A DNA stretch of 13,076 bases from Lachnospiraceae bacterium (lineage in GTDB: Bacteria > Bacillota_A > Clostridia > Lachnospirales > Lachnospiraceae): contig JAFSFU010000044.1 of assembly GCA_017435025.1 (NCBI GenBank), positions 1 to 13,076 on the forward strand, given 5' to 3'. Of this stretch, positions 1 through 7,657 are shown piece after piece. Under the pieces are notes generated by a model, which did no database searches, was not told where the DNA came from, and saw only the letters and a program-made list of their open reading frames with translations. The position numbers and the translations under genes are program-made. Each line of letters opens with the position of its first letter. Within the stretch, counting starts at the first letter, position 1.

Positions 1-1013
<1,013 letters not shown>

Positions 1014-1021
1014 CTAAACTG

Positions 1022-1537
1022 TTAGTTTGCTACCTGAACCATGCTGTGGCGTACCACGGAACCGCGGTATGTGTATCCCTTCTGGAATTCAGCTGCCACA
1101 ATATTTTCGCCGAGATTTTCATCTTCTACATGCATCACTGCATTATGGAAATCCGGGTTAAACTCTTTACCAACTGCTTCGATCGGATGTACATCCATAT
1201 CTTCCAGCGTCTTCATCAGCTGCTTATAGATCTTCTCCATTCCATCCTCAAAAGGAGTTCCTTTTAAGTCTTCCGGAACCGCTGCCAGACCTCTCTCGAA
1301 GTTGTCTACAACCGGCAGGATCTTTTCGATCACGCTCTTCGCACCAACCTCATACATTGCAGCCTTTTCTTTTTCTGTACGTTTTCTATAGTTGTCAAAC
1401 TCTGCCATAGAACGTTTCAGTTTATCATTTAACTCCTCGATCTGAGTATCTCTCGGATCTTTTTTCTTGCTGAAGAAGCCCTTCTTTTCTTTTTTCTCCT
1501 CAGTTCCCTCGGCGTTTTCTTCTTCTGCAGCTTCCAC
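1022..1537 (-). CDS. grpE: GrpE nucleotide exchange factor; start uncertain, upstream in-frame TGA
   Basis: GrpE is the cytosolic dimeric cochaperone that releases ADP from DnaK. The 171 residues from the GTG at 1535-1537 include a Lys-rich acidic start, a long helix (LNDKLKRSMAEFDNYRKRTEKEK) and the C-terminal beta domain with conserved NPDFHNAVMHVEDENLGENIV and the ending YTYRGSVVRHSMVQVAN. The open frame continues upstream as a Glu/Ala-rich segment (EKGNLEEEVNEAEASEE...) to a TGA at 1622-1624, with no ATG, GTG or TTG in between. Five codons further up is GTG ACA GAT AAG GAC (1625-1639), preceded by AAAGGTG, which looks like the natural start. So either the gene carries a nonsense substitution near its 5' end, or there is a sequence error, or translation begins at the internal GTG and drops a non-conserved acidic tail. 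The catalytic part is intact, so I call it functional. It lies between hrcA and dnaK in the CIRCE operon. Confidence 0.93.
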   Translation of the reverse strand: MEAAEEENAEGTEEKKEKKGFFSKKKDPRDTQIEELNDKLKRSMAEFDNYRKRTEKEKAAMYEVGAKSVIEKILPVVDNFERGLAAVPEDLKGTPFEDGMEKIYKQLMKTLEDMDVHPIEAVGKEFNPDFHNAVMHVEDENLGENIVAAEFQKGYTYRGSVVRHSMVQVAN

Positions 1538-1660
1538 TGCCTCAGATTCTTCCGCTGCTGCCTCAGCAGTTTCCTCAGAAGCTTCGGCTTCGTTTACTTC
1601 TTCTTCCAGGTTTCCCTTTTCTCAGTCCTTATCTGTCACTTGAAATCTTCACCTTTCAAT

Positions 1661-2695
1661 TTATTCTTTATTAAATGTTTCATTTAACTGCGAAACAAGA
1701 GTTCGCAGAGTACCTACTACTTTTTCATAATCCATTCGCTTCGGACCGACAATACCGATCGTTCCGCGAAGTCCGTCACCCAGCACATAATTGGCAGTAA
1801 CCACGCTGCAGTCTTTTAAAGACTGTATCGGTGTTTCATCGCCGATATAGACCTGGATCTGAGAGTCAGAGACTGCCGGAAGCTGTTTGTCATCGAACAG
1901 TCCTTTCAACAATTCCTTCTGCTCCAGCGTACTGATCAGCTGGCTGGCTTTCTGCGTATCGGAAAGTTCCGGATACTTGAAGATATTTGTCGCACCGCTG
2001 GTATAAATCTGAAGGTCATCATTCTGCGCCTGGATCGCTTCAGCCACTTCGTTGAGAACCAGTTCCACCACCTGCCGGTGCTCGCCCGCCTGCTCTTTAA
2101 GCTGCGCGATCATTCCAAGATTGATCTCCTGCATCGTCAAACCGTTAAGACAATTGTTCAACAGGATATTCAGATTCAGGATTTCTTCGTTCGTCACATC
2201 TTCTTCCAGATTTACAAACGAATTACGGATAATATTACCTTCCACAACGACTACGATCAACAGTTTCTTCTCTTCCACTCTGGAAAGCTGGATAAATTTC
2301 AGCTTTGTCTGGTGGTAAGTCGGACCACTGATCATTGTCGCATAATTCGTATTGTGAGCCAGGATCTGCGCCATATGCTTCAGCAAATGCTCCACCCGGT
2401 CAACTCTCTGGATCATCAATTCCTGAATTTCATTGACCTGATCATTCTTCTCTTGAATGATCTGATCAACATAGAAGCGATATCCTTTATCGGAAGGAAT
2501 GCGTCCCGCCGACGTATGCGGCTGGATAATATATCCCATCTCCTCCAGATCAGACATCTCATTTCGGATCGTCGCAGAGCTCAGCTTCAAGTCAGAATAT
2601 TTCGAGATTGTTCTGGATCCAACCGGTTCACCCGTCTCCAAATACGTCTGGATAATCGCCTTTAATATTTTTTCCTTTCTCTCGTCCAGCTCCAC
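1661..2695 (-). CDS. hrcA: Heat-inducible transcription repressor HrcA
   Basis: HrcA is the DNA-binding repressor that sits on CIRCE and blocks the class I heat-shock operon until it loses activity during heat stress; GroEL normally helps keep it active. The 344 residues are the usual family length. Residues 1 to about 75 form a winged helix (LDERKEKILKAIIQTYLETGEPVGSRTIS..., then LSSATIRNEMSDLEEMGYI.QPHTSAGR), which is highly diagnostic. The C-terminal part is the HrcA effector/dimer domain, ending with GLRGTIGIVGPKRMDYEKVVGTLRTLVSQL. The start is a GTG at 2693-2695 with AGAGGTG five bases upstream. It is the first gene of the operon and sits directly behind its own operator at 2720-2746, so it is autoregulated. 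The identification is secure. Confidence 0.97.
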   Translation of the reverse strand: MELDERKEKILKAIIQTYLETGEPVGSRTISKYSDLKLSSATIRNEMSDLEEMGYIIQPHTSAGRIPSDKGYRFYVDQIIQEKNDQVNEIQELMIQRVDRVEHLLKHMAQILAHNTNYATMISGPTYHQTKLKFIQLSRVEEKKLLIVVVVEGNIIRNSFVNLEEDVTNEEILNLNILLNNCLNGLTMQEINLGMIAQLKEQAGEHRQVVELVLNEVAEAIQAQNDDLQIYTSGATNIFKYPELSDTQKASQLISTLEQKELLKGLFDDKQLPAVSDSQIQVYIGDETPIQSLKDCSVVTANYVLGDGLRGTIGIVGPKRMDYEKVVGTLRTLVSQLNETFNKE

Positions 2696-2719
2696 AAATT
2701 CACCTCTTTCGTTTTGTTA

Positions 2720-2746
2720 TTAGCACTCTGTTTCGTGGAGTGCTAA
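2720..2746 (-). promoter_or_regulatory. CIRCE operator for HrcA
   Basis: TTAGCACTC (2720-2728), nine bases TGTTTCGTG, then GAGTGCTAA (2738-2746): a perfect match to the CIRCE inverted repeat with its usual 9-base spacer. It lies just downstream of the predicted transcription start of hrcA-grpE-dnaK, where bound HrcA would block initiation or escape. Confidence 0.98.
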
Positions 2747-2760
2747 CATTTACAGTTGAT

Positions 2761-2789
2761 AATATATAACGAGACACCTGTTTTGTCAA
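2761..2789 (-). promoter_or_regulatory. Sigma-A promoter of hrcA-grpE-dnaK
   Basis: Read on the minus strand: TTGACA (2784-2789), 17-base spacer, TATATT (2761-2766). Transcription should begin near 2754, placing CIRCE at roughly +8 to +34 of the transcript. The -35 is perfect and the -10 matches five of six. Confidence 0.9.
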
Positions 2790-2898
2790 GGCTTTCTTCG
2801 TTATTTCATACTTTTTTCATGATTTTACCGTTTTGTTTTTATTTGCATTTCTTCTATAATAAACAACCATGATAACTCTTACAAAACACTTACATTCC

Positions 2899-2927
2899 TT
2901 GACATTTAACACTTTTGTAAATATAAT
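2899..2927 (+). promoter_or_regulatory. Consensus sigma-A promoter of the first 3D-domain gene
   Basis: TTGACA (2899-2904), a 17-base spacer and TATAAT (2922-2927), both hexamers perfect. Start near 2934 gives a leader of about 50 bases. It fires away from the heat-shock promoter; about 110 AT-rich bases between the two -35 boxes hold nothing else I can support. Confidence 0.9.
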
Positions 2928-2986
2928 GAAATAAATCTTTTATTTTTGATGATTTTTGTAAATTTAACAGATTGTGAGGTTACAAT

Positions 2987-3919
2987 ATGAAAAAACGTTT
3001 GTCACTCCGCTTATTGACAGCCGGAACTGCTTTCCTTCTCTCTGTGGCTGCATCTTTTCCTGCATGGGCAGGACAGATCACCGGTCATTTAGATACTGTT
3101 TCTGCATCCTCCATCACCGGATGGGCCTGGGACAAGGACGAGCCGGACAAACCACTGACCATCGAACTTACCATCAGCGGCGAATCCATGGGACCGGGTG
3201 GTTATACAGTCGTGACTACAACTGCAGATCGTGAAAGAGCCGATCTGGGACAGGTTCTCGGATCAACCAAACATGGCTTTACATACAACGTTGACTGGTC
3301 TCAGTATCCGGGTAAATCATTTAACGTCACCGCTGTCGCAGTAAACGGAGATGTAAAAACACCATTGATCGGATCTCACTCTTTTAATAGAGAAGAGACA
3401 GCCTCTGTCGTTGTTCCGGCCGAAGTTACAAAACCGGCAACCGTTGAATCCGTCACTCCGGCTCCAACTGCATCTGAAACAAAAACGGATGACGCAAAGG
3501 CCAATATGGCTCTGGGTCCCGGCTTCGCAGGAAATGCAGGATTGACTCCGACAGCTTCTAATAATAAGGAAACAGGAAGTCAAACCGGCCCAGGCGCATC
3601 AAAAACACACGCAGTCGAAACCGGCGAGCCAGACGAGTACCTTGGCTCCTTCCGAATCAGCGGTTACTGTAACTGTGTAAATTGCTCCGGCGGCTACACA
3701 AAAACATACTCAGGAGCTGTTCCACAGGCAGATCACACAATTTCCGCTGACCTGAACCGTTTCCCGCTGGGAACCAAACTTCTTATTGATGGAATCATGT
3801 ATACAGTAGAAGACAAGGGAAGCAGTGTTGTGGATGACCGCCTCGATATTTTCTTTGCAACTCATCAGGAAGCTGTTGGTTTCGGACTCCAGACTAAGGA
3901 CGTCTATTCTGTTAAATAA
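2987..3919 (+). CDS. Secreted 3D-domain protein with long Pro/Thr/Ala linker
   Basis: A 310-residue exported protein, probably acting on peptidoglycan. Residues 1-28 are a signal peptide (MKKR, hydrophobic core, AWA|G cleavage). Residues about 30-131 form a module opening with GHLDTVSASSITGWAWDKDEP that recurs in the next gene and that I cannot name. Residues about 132-215 are a low-complexity Thr/Pro/Ala/Glu linker. Residues about 222-310 are a 3D domain: GYCNCVNC (Cys 228, 230, 233), then three Asp in SADL (255), VEDKG (276) and RLDIFF (287), with PLGTKLLIDG between. The 3D domain is a double-psi-barrel fold related to MltA-type lytic transglycosylases and found in YocH/YabE-like and Rpf-like wall proteins. 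A glycan-cleaving role is inference. GAGG lies about eight bases before the ATG. It has its own promoter and probably a terminator, and the paralogue at 4177 follows. Confidence 0.88.
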   Translation: MKKRLSLRLLTAGTAFLLSVAASFPAWAGQITGHLDTVSASSITGWAWDKDEPDKPLTIELTISGESMGPGGYTVVTTTADRERADLGQVLGSTKHGFTYNVDWSQYPGKSFNVTAVAVNGDVKTPLIGSHSFNREETASVVVPAEVTKPATVESVTPAPTASETKTDDAKANMALGPGFAGNAGLTPTASNNKETGSQTGPGASKTHAVETGEPDEYLGSFRISGYCNCVNCSGGYTKTYSGAVPQADHTISADLNRFPLGTKLLIDGIMYTVEDKGSSVVDDRLDIFFATHQEAVGFGLQTKDVYSVK

Positions 3920-3942
3920 TTTGTAAAATCTCTAAAAATTTC

Positions 3943-3998
3943 ATCCCCCACATGTGGGTTTTAATCGCAGGATTTGGACCCATATATGGGGGATTTTT
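3943..3998 (+). terminator. Large hairpin with T tract after the first 3D-domain gene
   Basis: ATCCCCCACATGTGGGT (3943-3959) pairs with ACCCATATATGGGGGAT (3978-3994): 17 positions with one C-A mismatch and one G-U pair, an 18-base loop, then TTTT (3995-3998). It lies 24 bases after the stop codon and would work as a rho-independent terminator. Each arm contains its own perfect 12-base palindrome, so it could instead fold as two short hairpins or serve as protein-binding DNA. Confidence 0.6.
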
Positions 3999-4043
3999 CA
4001 TGTTTTTCGCCCACATGTCACCCACTTTTTTATTTGAGGGGGG

Positions 4044-4072
4044 TTGACAAATCCCGAAAAACGTGATAAATA
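4044..4072 (+). promoter_or_regulatory. Putative sigma-A promoter of the second 3D-domain gene
   Basis: Perfect TTGACA (4044-4049), 17-base spacer, weak TAAATA (4067-4072). The predicted start near 4079 leaves a leader of about 98 bases. The -35 box lies between GGG and CCC. The weak -10 suggests that an activator may help, but no known site is visible. Confidence 0.6.
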
Positions 4073-4076
4073 TGTA

Positions 4077-4158
4077 CTTGTTTCCAATATGTTACATTTT
4101 TGTAACATTTTAATCATACTTTTTTAATAGTTCATTTAACAGTTCAAAAGGAAACAAG
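4077..4158 (+). promoter_or_regulatory. Potentially folded leader of the second 3D-domain gene
   Basis: CTTGTTTCC (4077-4085) is perfectly complementary to GGAAACAAG (4150-4158), bracketing 64 bases that contain the hairpin GTTACA-TTTT-TGTAAC (4091-4106) and a direct repeat AGTTCA (around 4130-4146). The first arm begins at the predicted transcript start and the second ends right before the AAAGGA ribosome site, which itself lies about 12 bases from the ATG. The pairing is seen directly; a regulatory role is inferred. Confidence 0.4.
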
Positions 4159-4176
4159 AAAGGAATATTTTTAGAA

Positions 4177-4884
4177 ATGAAAAAGACAAGACTGATGGCT
4201 GGTGTTTTCATGGTAATGCTCTTCACAATGATCAACACAGCCTGCGCCTTCGCGAATACTACTATTGACGGTCACTTAGACAGTATCATGGGAAATACCA
4301 TTGCCGGATGGCTTTGGGATTCCGCTGACCCGGAAACCTCCCAGACAGTCACAGTAACCGTTACCAACCGCTCCACAGGTGAGATTGCTGCCACTGAAAC
4401 ACTTGTGGCAAGCGAATACCGTGATGATCTGAAAGCCCACGGAAAAGGAACCGGAAATTACGGTTTCCATGTTCGTATCGAATGGGACACACTCCCGACA
4501 GCCGCATATACGGTTAGCCTTTCCTGCGGAGATGTTATGATCCCGCGTACCATGTACCATGCAAACGGTGATATTGCTTCCCAGTACGGCAACCTGGTTC
4601 CGCTGGGAACCTTCAAGACCACCGGCTATTGTCCGTGCTACCAGTGCTCTGAAGGCTGGGGACGCCACACAAGCTCCGGCGCTCTTGCGACAGCAAACCA
4701 CACGGTAGCCGTTGACAGACGTGTGATTCCGCTCGGCAGCCGTCTCCTCATCAACGGTCAGGAGTATGTTGCTCAGGACGTTGGCGGCGGTGTAAGAGGC
4801 AATCACATCGATATTTATTTCAACACACACGCTGAGACAAGACAGCATGGTGTACGAAACGCAGAAGTTTATTTAATCAAATAA
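4177..4884 (+). CDS. Secreted 3D-domain protein, short paralogue
   Basis: A 235-residue exported protein, paralogous to the one ending at 3919. Residues 1-26 are a signal peptide (MKKTR, hydrophobic stretch, AFA|N). Residues about 28-135 hold the same module (DGHLDSIMGNTIAGWLWDSADPE, later YGFHVRIEWDTLP). The long linker of the first protein is missing. Residues about 146-235 are the 3D domain, with GYCPCYQC (Cys 152, 154, 157) and the three Asp in VAVDRR (180), AQDVGG (201) and HIDIYF (212). The 3D family is linked to cell-wall turnover; enzymatic activity here is inferred. The ATG has AAAGGA about 12 bases upstream, longer than ideal. It has its own promoter and a strong terminator, so it is probably monocistronic. 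Tandem duplication explains the pair; the divergent linker may set how far each catalytic domain reaches into the wall. Confidence 0.88.
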   Translation: MKKTRLMAGVFMVMLFTMINTACAFANTTIDGHLDSIMGNTIAGWLWDSADPETSQTVTVTVTNRSTGEIAATETLVASEYRDDLKAHGKGTGNYGFHVRIEWDTLPTAAYTVSLSCGDVMIPRTMYHANGDIASQYGNLVPLGTFKTTGYCPCYQCSEGWGRHTSSGALATANHTVAVDRRVIPLGSRLLINGQEYVAQDVGGGVRGNHIDIYFNTHAETRQHGVRNAEVYLIK

Positions 4885-4895
4885 GGAAAATCCCT

Positions 4896-4941
4896 AAAAG
4901 ACATCTCAACGGCATGAAACTGTACACGAGATGTCTTTTTT
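4896..4941 (+). terminator. Rho-independent terminator after the second 3D-domain gene
   Basis: AAAAGACATCTC (4896-4907) pairs perfectly over 12 bases with GAGATGTCTTTT (4928-4939) across a 20-base loop, with a run of six T (4936-4941). It lies 11 bases after the stop codon. Confidence 0.9.
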
Positions 4942-4973
4942 CTTACATTTTTCCTAATGTAACTGTCCGTCAA

Positions 4974-5002
4974 TTGATGATTTGGCAGAATAATGATATA
5001 AT
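4974..5002 (+). promoter_or_regulatory. Sigma-A promoter of the 574-residue membrane protein gene
   Basis: TTGATG (4974-4979), 17-base spacer, perfect TATAAT (4997-5002). Start near 5009 gives a leader of about 34 bases with AAAGGAG at 5025-5031. Confidence 0.75.
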
Positions 5003-5042
5003 ATTCAACATCCAAGTTTTATCGAAAGGAGTATTAACTTTT

Positions 5043-6767
5043 ATGAAGAAAAAAAGGTTTTCTGCTATTCTGGGAAAACTGGTCCTCTCTGTGGCGGCAA
5101 TCTTTCTGCTGTTTTACATTATGCTGCCGCCGCTCAATATACGCAGCAAGGATTTTTTCATTTTCCTGATCCTCAGCATTTTTATCGTATTGACGATCAA
5201 TTTCCTGAGCTATATGCGTGATTTCTTTGCCGCTTTCGGTGCCAGAAATCATATGCAGATTGAGCGCGACCCTTATACCGGACAGATCCGATTCGGTGTC
5301 CACCCAACAGAAGAAGTCGAAGAGGAGCCAAAACCAAAAGCCTCCCTCGCAAAACCGTTAAAATATGGTTTTGCACTGATTGGTATTATAATGGCTCTGA
5401 TGTGTGTCGCATCCCTGCTCGGTGTAAAACTCTTCAACGCAACCCGTTATCGTGATCTGATCATTATGGAAAACGGCGACTTCTCAGCCGATGTCGCAGA
5501 GATCAGTATGAATCAAATTCCGGTGGTTGACCGGGATACCGCAACGAGACTCGGAAGCCGAAAACTCGGTGAAATGTCTGAACTGGTATCCCAGTTTGAG
5601 ATTGAAAACGCCTACACACAGATCAACTATCAGGGGATGCCGTACCGCGTAACCCCGTTGGCCTATGCCGACGCGGTGAAATGGTTATTTAATATGAAAA
5701 CCGGCCTTCCGGCTTACATTACTGTCAATATGGTGACCCAGGAGACGGACCTTGTCTGGCTTGACAGTGGTATGAAATATTCTCCAAGTGAATATTTCTT
5801 CCGCAACATCTACCGCCATCTCCGCTTCCTTTATCCGACTGAAATCTTTGAAAGCGTATCCTTTGAAATCGATGACAATGGAATACCGTACTGGGTAGCT
5901 CCAACAGTCCGCTATCGCATCGGCTGGTGGGACGGTAAAGATATTGACGGCGCAATCCTCGTAAATGCGATCACCGGCGAATCCGTTTGGTATGCGAAAG
6001 ACCAGGTTCCGCAGTGGATCGATCAGCTTTATGACTCCGATATGATCATCACGCAGCTGGATGACAATGGTCTCTTCCAGAATGGTTATATCAACTCCAT
6101 CTTCGGTCAGAAAAATGTACGCCGCACCACTTATGGTCACAACTATATGGCTTTAGATGACGACGTTTATCTTTACACAGGTATGTCCTCCGTCACCGGC
6201 GATGAATCCAACATCGGTTTCGTACTTGTCAACCTTCGCACAAAGGCAACAAAATTCTACACCGTCCCGGGTGCAACCGAAACATCCGCGATGGAATCCG
6301 CCCAGGGTCAGGTTCAGCACTTAAAGTACTCCGCTACTTTCCCGCTGCTCTTAAATATTTCTGACCGCCCAACGTATTTCATCTCCTTAAAGGACGATGC
6401 TGGACTGGTTAAGATGTATGCATTTGTTGATGTGGAACAGTACCAGATCGTAGGTACCGGTCAGACCATCGACGAAGCACGAAAAAATTACCGCGCAGCT
6501 CTGAATCTGGAAGATGTGGAGACAAAAGATCCGGTTGATGTGTTGGAAAAATCCGGTATGATCGAGTCTATCGCAGACGTGGTTATCTCCGGAAATACAT
6601 GTTACTACTTCACACTAAAAGGTTCCGATAACGTTTACGCGGCTTACGTAACGGTCAATGAAAATCTTCCGTTCCTGACTCCGGGAAGCAGGATCAGCTT
6701 CACTTACACAGAAGATGAGACACCAATGCAGGTAACGGAAATTCAGAACATCAAATTAGCAAACTAA
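5043..6767 (+). CDS. Membrane-anchored protein of unknown function, large extracytoplasmic domain
   Basis: I do not recognise this 574-residue protein. From the ATG at 5043: MKKKR start, membrane segments at about residues 9-30, 37-57 and 108-130, and between the last two a charged loop with EEVEEEPKPK, probably cytoplasmic. Residues about 131-574 would then be outside. That domain is rich in aromatic residues and alternates short beta-like stretches; phrases such as GAILVNAITGESVWYAKDQVPQWIDQLY resemble PepSY-type repeats, but this is only an impression. Its last ~50 residues (NLPFLTPGSRISFTYTEDETPMQVTEIQN) look like a small beta-barrel. The open frame extends back to 4914, but that start would overlap the preceding terminator and promoter, whereas 5043 has AAAGGAG 11 bases upstream. 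The gene has its own promoter and a terminator, and converges on the ABC operon. No functional link to the neighbours is visible. Confidence 0.85.
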   Translation: MKKKRFSAILGKLVLSVAAIFLLFYIMLPPLNIRSKDFFIFLILSIFIVLTINFLSYMRDFFAAFGARNHMQIERDPYTGQIRFGVHPTEEVEEEPKPKASLAKPLKYGFALIGIIMALMCVASLLGVKLFNATRYRDLIIMENGDFSADVAEISMNQIPVVDRDTATRLGSRKLGEMSELVSQFEIENAYTQINYQGMPYRVTPLAYADAVKWLFNMKTGLPAYITVNMVTQETDLVWLDSGMKYSPSEYFFRNIYRHLRFLYPTEIFESVSFEIDDNGIPYWVAPTVRYRIGWWDGKDIDGAILVNAITGESVWYAKDQVPQWIDQLYDSDMIITQLDDNGLFQNGYINSIFGQKNVRRTTYGHNYMALDDDVYLYTGMSSVTGDESNIGFVLVNLRTKATKFYTVPGATETSAMESAQGQVQHLKYSATFPLLLNISDRPTYFISLKDDAGLVKMYAFVDVEQYQIVGTGQTIDEARKNYRAALNLEDVETKDPVDVLEKSGMIESIADVVISGNTCYYFTLKGSDNVYAAYVTVNENLPFLTPGSRISFTYTEDETPMQVTEIQNIKLAN

Positions 6768-6773
6768 ACATTC

Positions 6774-6807
6774 AAAAAGGCATCGTCTCAAAAGCGATGC
6801 CTTTTTT
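6774..6807. terminator. Bidirectional terminator between convergent genes
   Basis: AAAAAGGCATCG (6774-6785) pairs perfectly with CGATGCCTTTTT (6795-6806) around a 9-base loop, with a T run to 6807 on the plus strand and an A run (T run on minus) at 6774-6778. It sits between two converging stop codons 60 bases apart and can serve both transcripts. Confidence 0.92.
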
Positions 6808-6826
6808 ATTTTGAATATAGATATTC

Positions 6827-7657
6827 TTAACCCTTTACACCACCGGATGTAAGACCTGCAACGAGATGTTTCTCGATCATCAGGAAGAGAACAACAACCG
6901 GGATTGTCGCAAACAGAGATGTTGCGAACAGATACTGCCACTGGATGAAGTTGAATCCGTAGAATACGTTGATACCAACGGTAATCGGCTTCAATACGTC
7001 AGTGGAGATCAATGTTAATGCGATTGTATATTCGTTCCATGCATTGATGAATACGAAGATCAAAGTAGTGATGATACCCGGTGCTGCCATCGGAAGAAGC
7101 ACACGGATCAGAGAACCCACGGTACCGCAACCGTCAATCTTAGCTGCCTGCTCCATATCCGGAGAGATGGAGATAAAGGTACCTCTCAACAGCCAAATTG
7201 TAAACGCCTGGTTAAATGCAGCATTCAGAAGAATAAGACCCAGAAGGCTGTCATTCAGGCTAAGGCTAACCATAAGCTTATAGATACCTACCAGCAATAC
7301 TACCGGAGAGAACATCTGGCTCATGATAACGGCGCCCATGAAGAAACCTTTGCCTTTGAATTTCATACGTGCCAGCGCATAGGCAGCCGGAATACCACAG
7401 ATAATCGCAATGGCAGTTCCACCGCCCGCAACGATCATGGAGTTCATGAAATACTTGAATACCGGCGCTGCAGACCAGATATCGGTAAAGTTCGACCACT
7501 GCCAAACCTGCGGAAGGATATGGTCAATTGCATACATTTCATCATTGGTCTTAGCTGCTGTAATGAACATTACAAAGTACGGATATAAAATCACGATACA
7601 GAGAACAAACACAAAAAGATATAAGGCAACACTCTGCCACGGTTTTCTTTTATTCAT
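6827..7657 (-). CDS. Carbohydrate ABC transporter permease, MalG-like
   Basis: One of the two membrane subunits of a CUT1-family sugar importer (BPD_transp_1 fold). The 276 residues give about six membrane segments, the first at about 9-33. The cytoplasmic EAA loop that docks on the ATPase is at about 169-189: EQAAKIDGCGTVGSLIRVLLP, matching EAA...G.........I.LP. The NAWNEYTIAL segment after it and the ending VAGLTSGGVKG are typical of MalG-type subunits. The ATG has AGGAGG upstream and overlaps the stop codon of the other permease by one base (TAATG), so the two should be translationally coupled. It is the last gene of the operon, ending before a shared terminator. Substrate cannot be told from the permease alone. 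Confidence 0.95.
   Translation of the reverse strand: MNKRKPWQSVALYLFVFVLCIVILYPYFVMFITAAKTNDEMYAIDHILPQVWQWSNFTDIWSAAPVFKYFMNSMIVAGGGTAIAIICGIPAAYALARMKFKGKGFFMGAVIMSQMFSPVVLLVGIYKLMVSLSLNDSLLGLILLNAAFNQAFTIWLLRGTFISISPDMEQAAKIDGCGTVGSLIRVLLPMAAPGIITTLIFVFINAWNEYTIALTLISTDVLKPITVGINVFYGFNFIQWQYLFATSLFATIPVVVLFLMIEKHLVAGLTSGGVKG

Noticed and set aside
2832..2860. Second plus-strand promoter with TATAAT at 2855-2860 in the hrcA-3D gap
   Set aside because: No acceptable -35 at 16-18 bases; the region is AT-rich and a perfect promoter lies just downstream.
4914..5042. Extended N-terminus for the 574-residue membrane protein
   Set aside because: It would begin inside the preceding terminator and cover the promoter; the ATG at 5043 has AAAGGAG and starts a normal membrane anchor.
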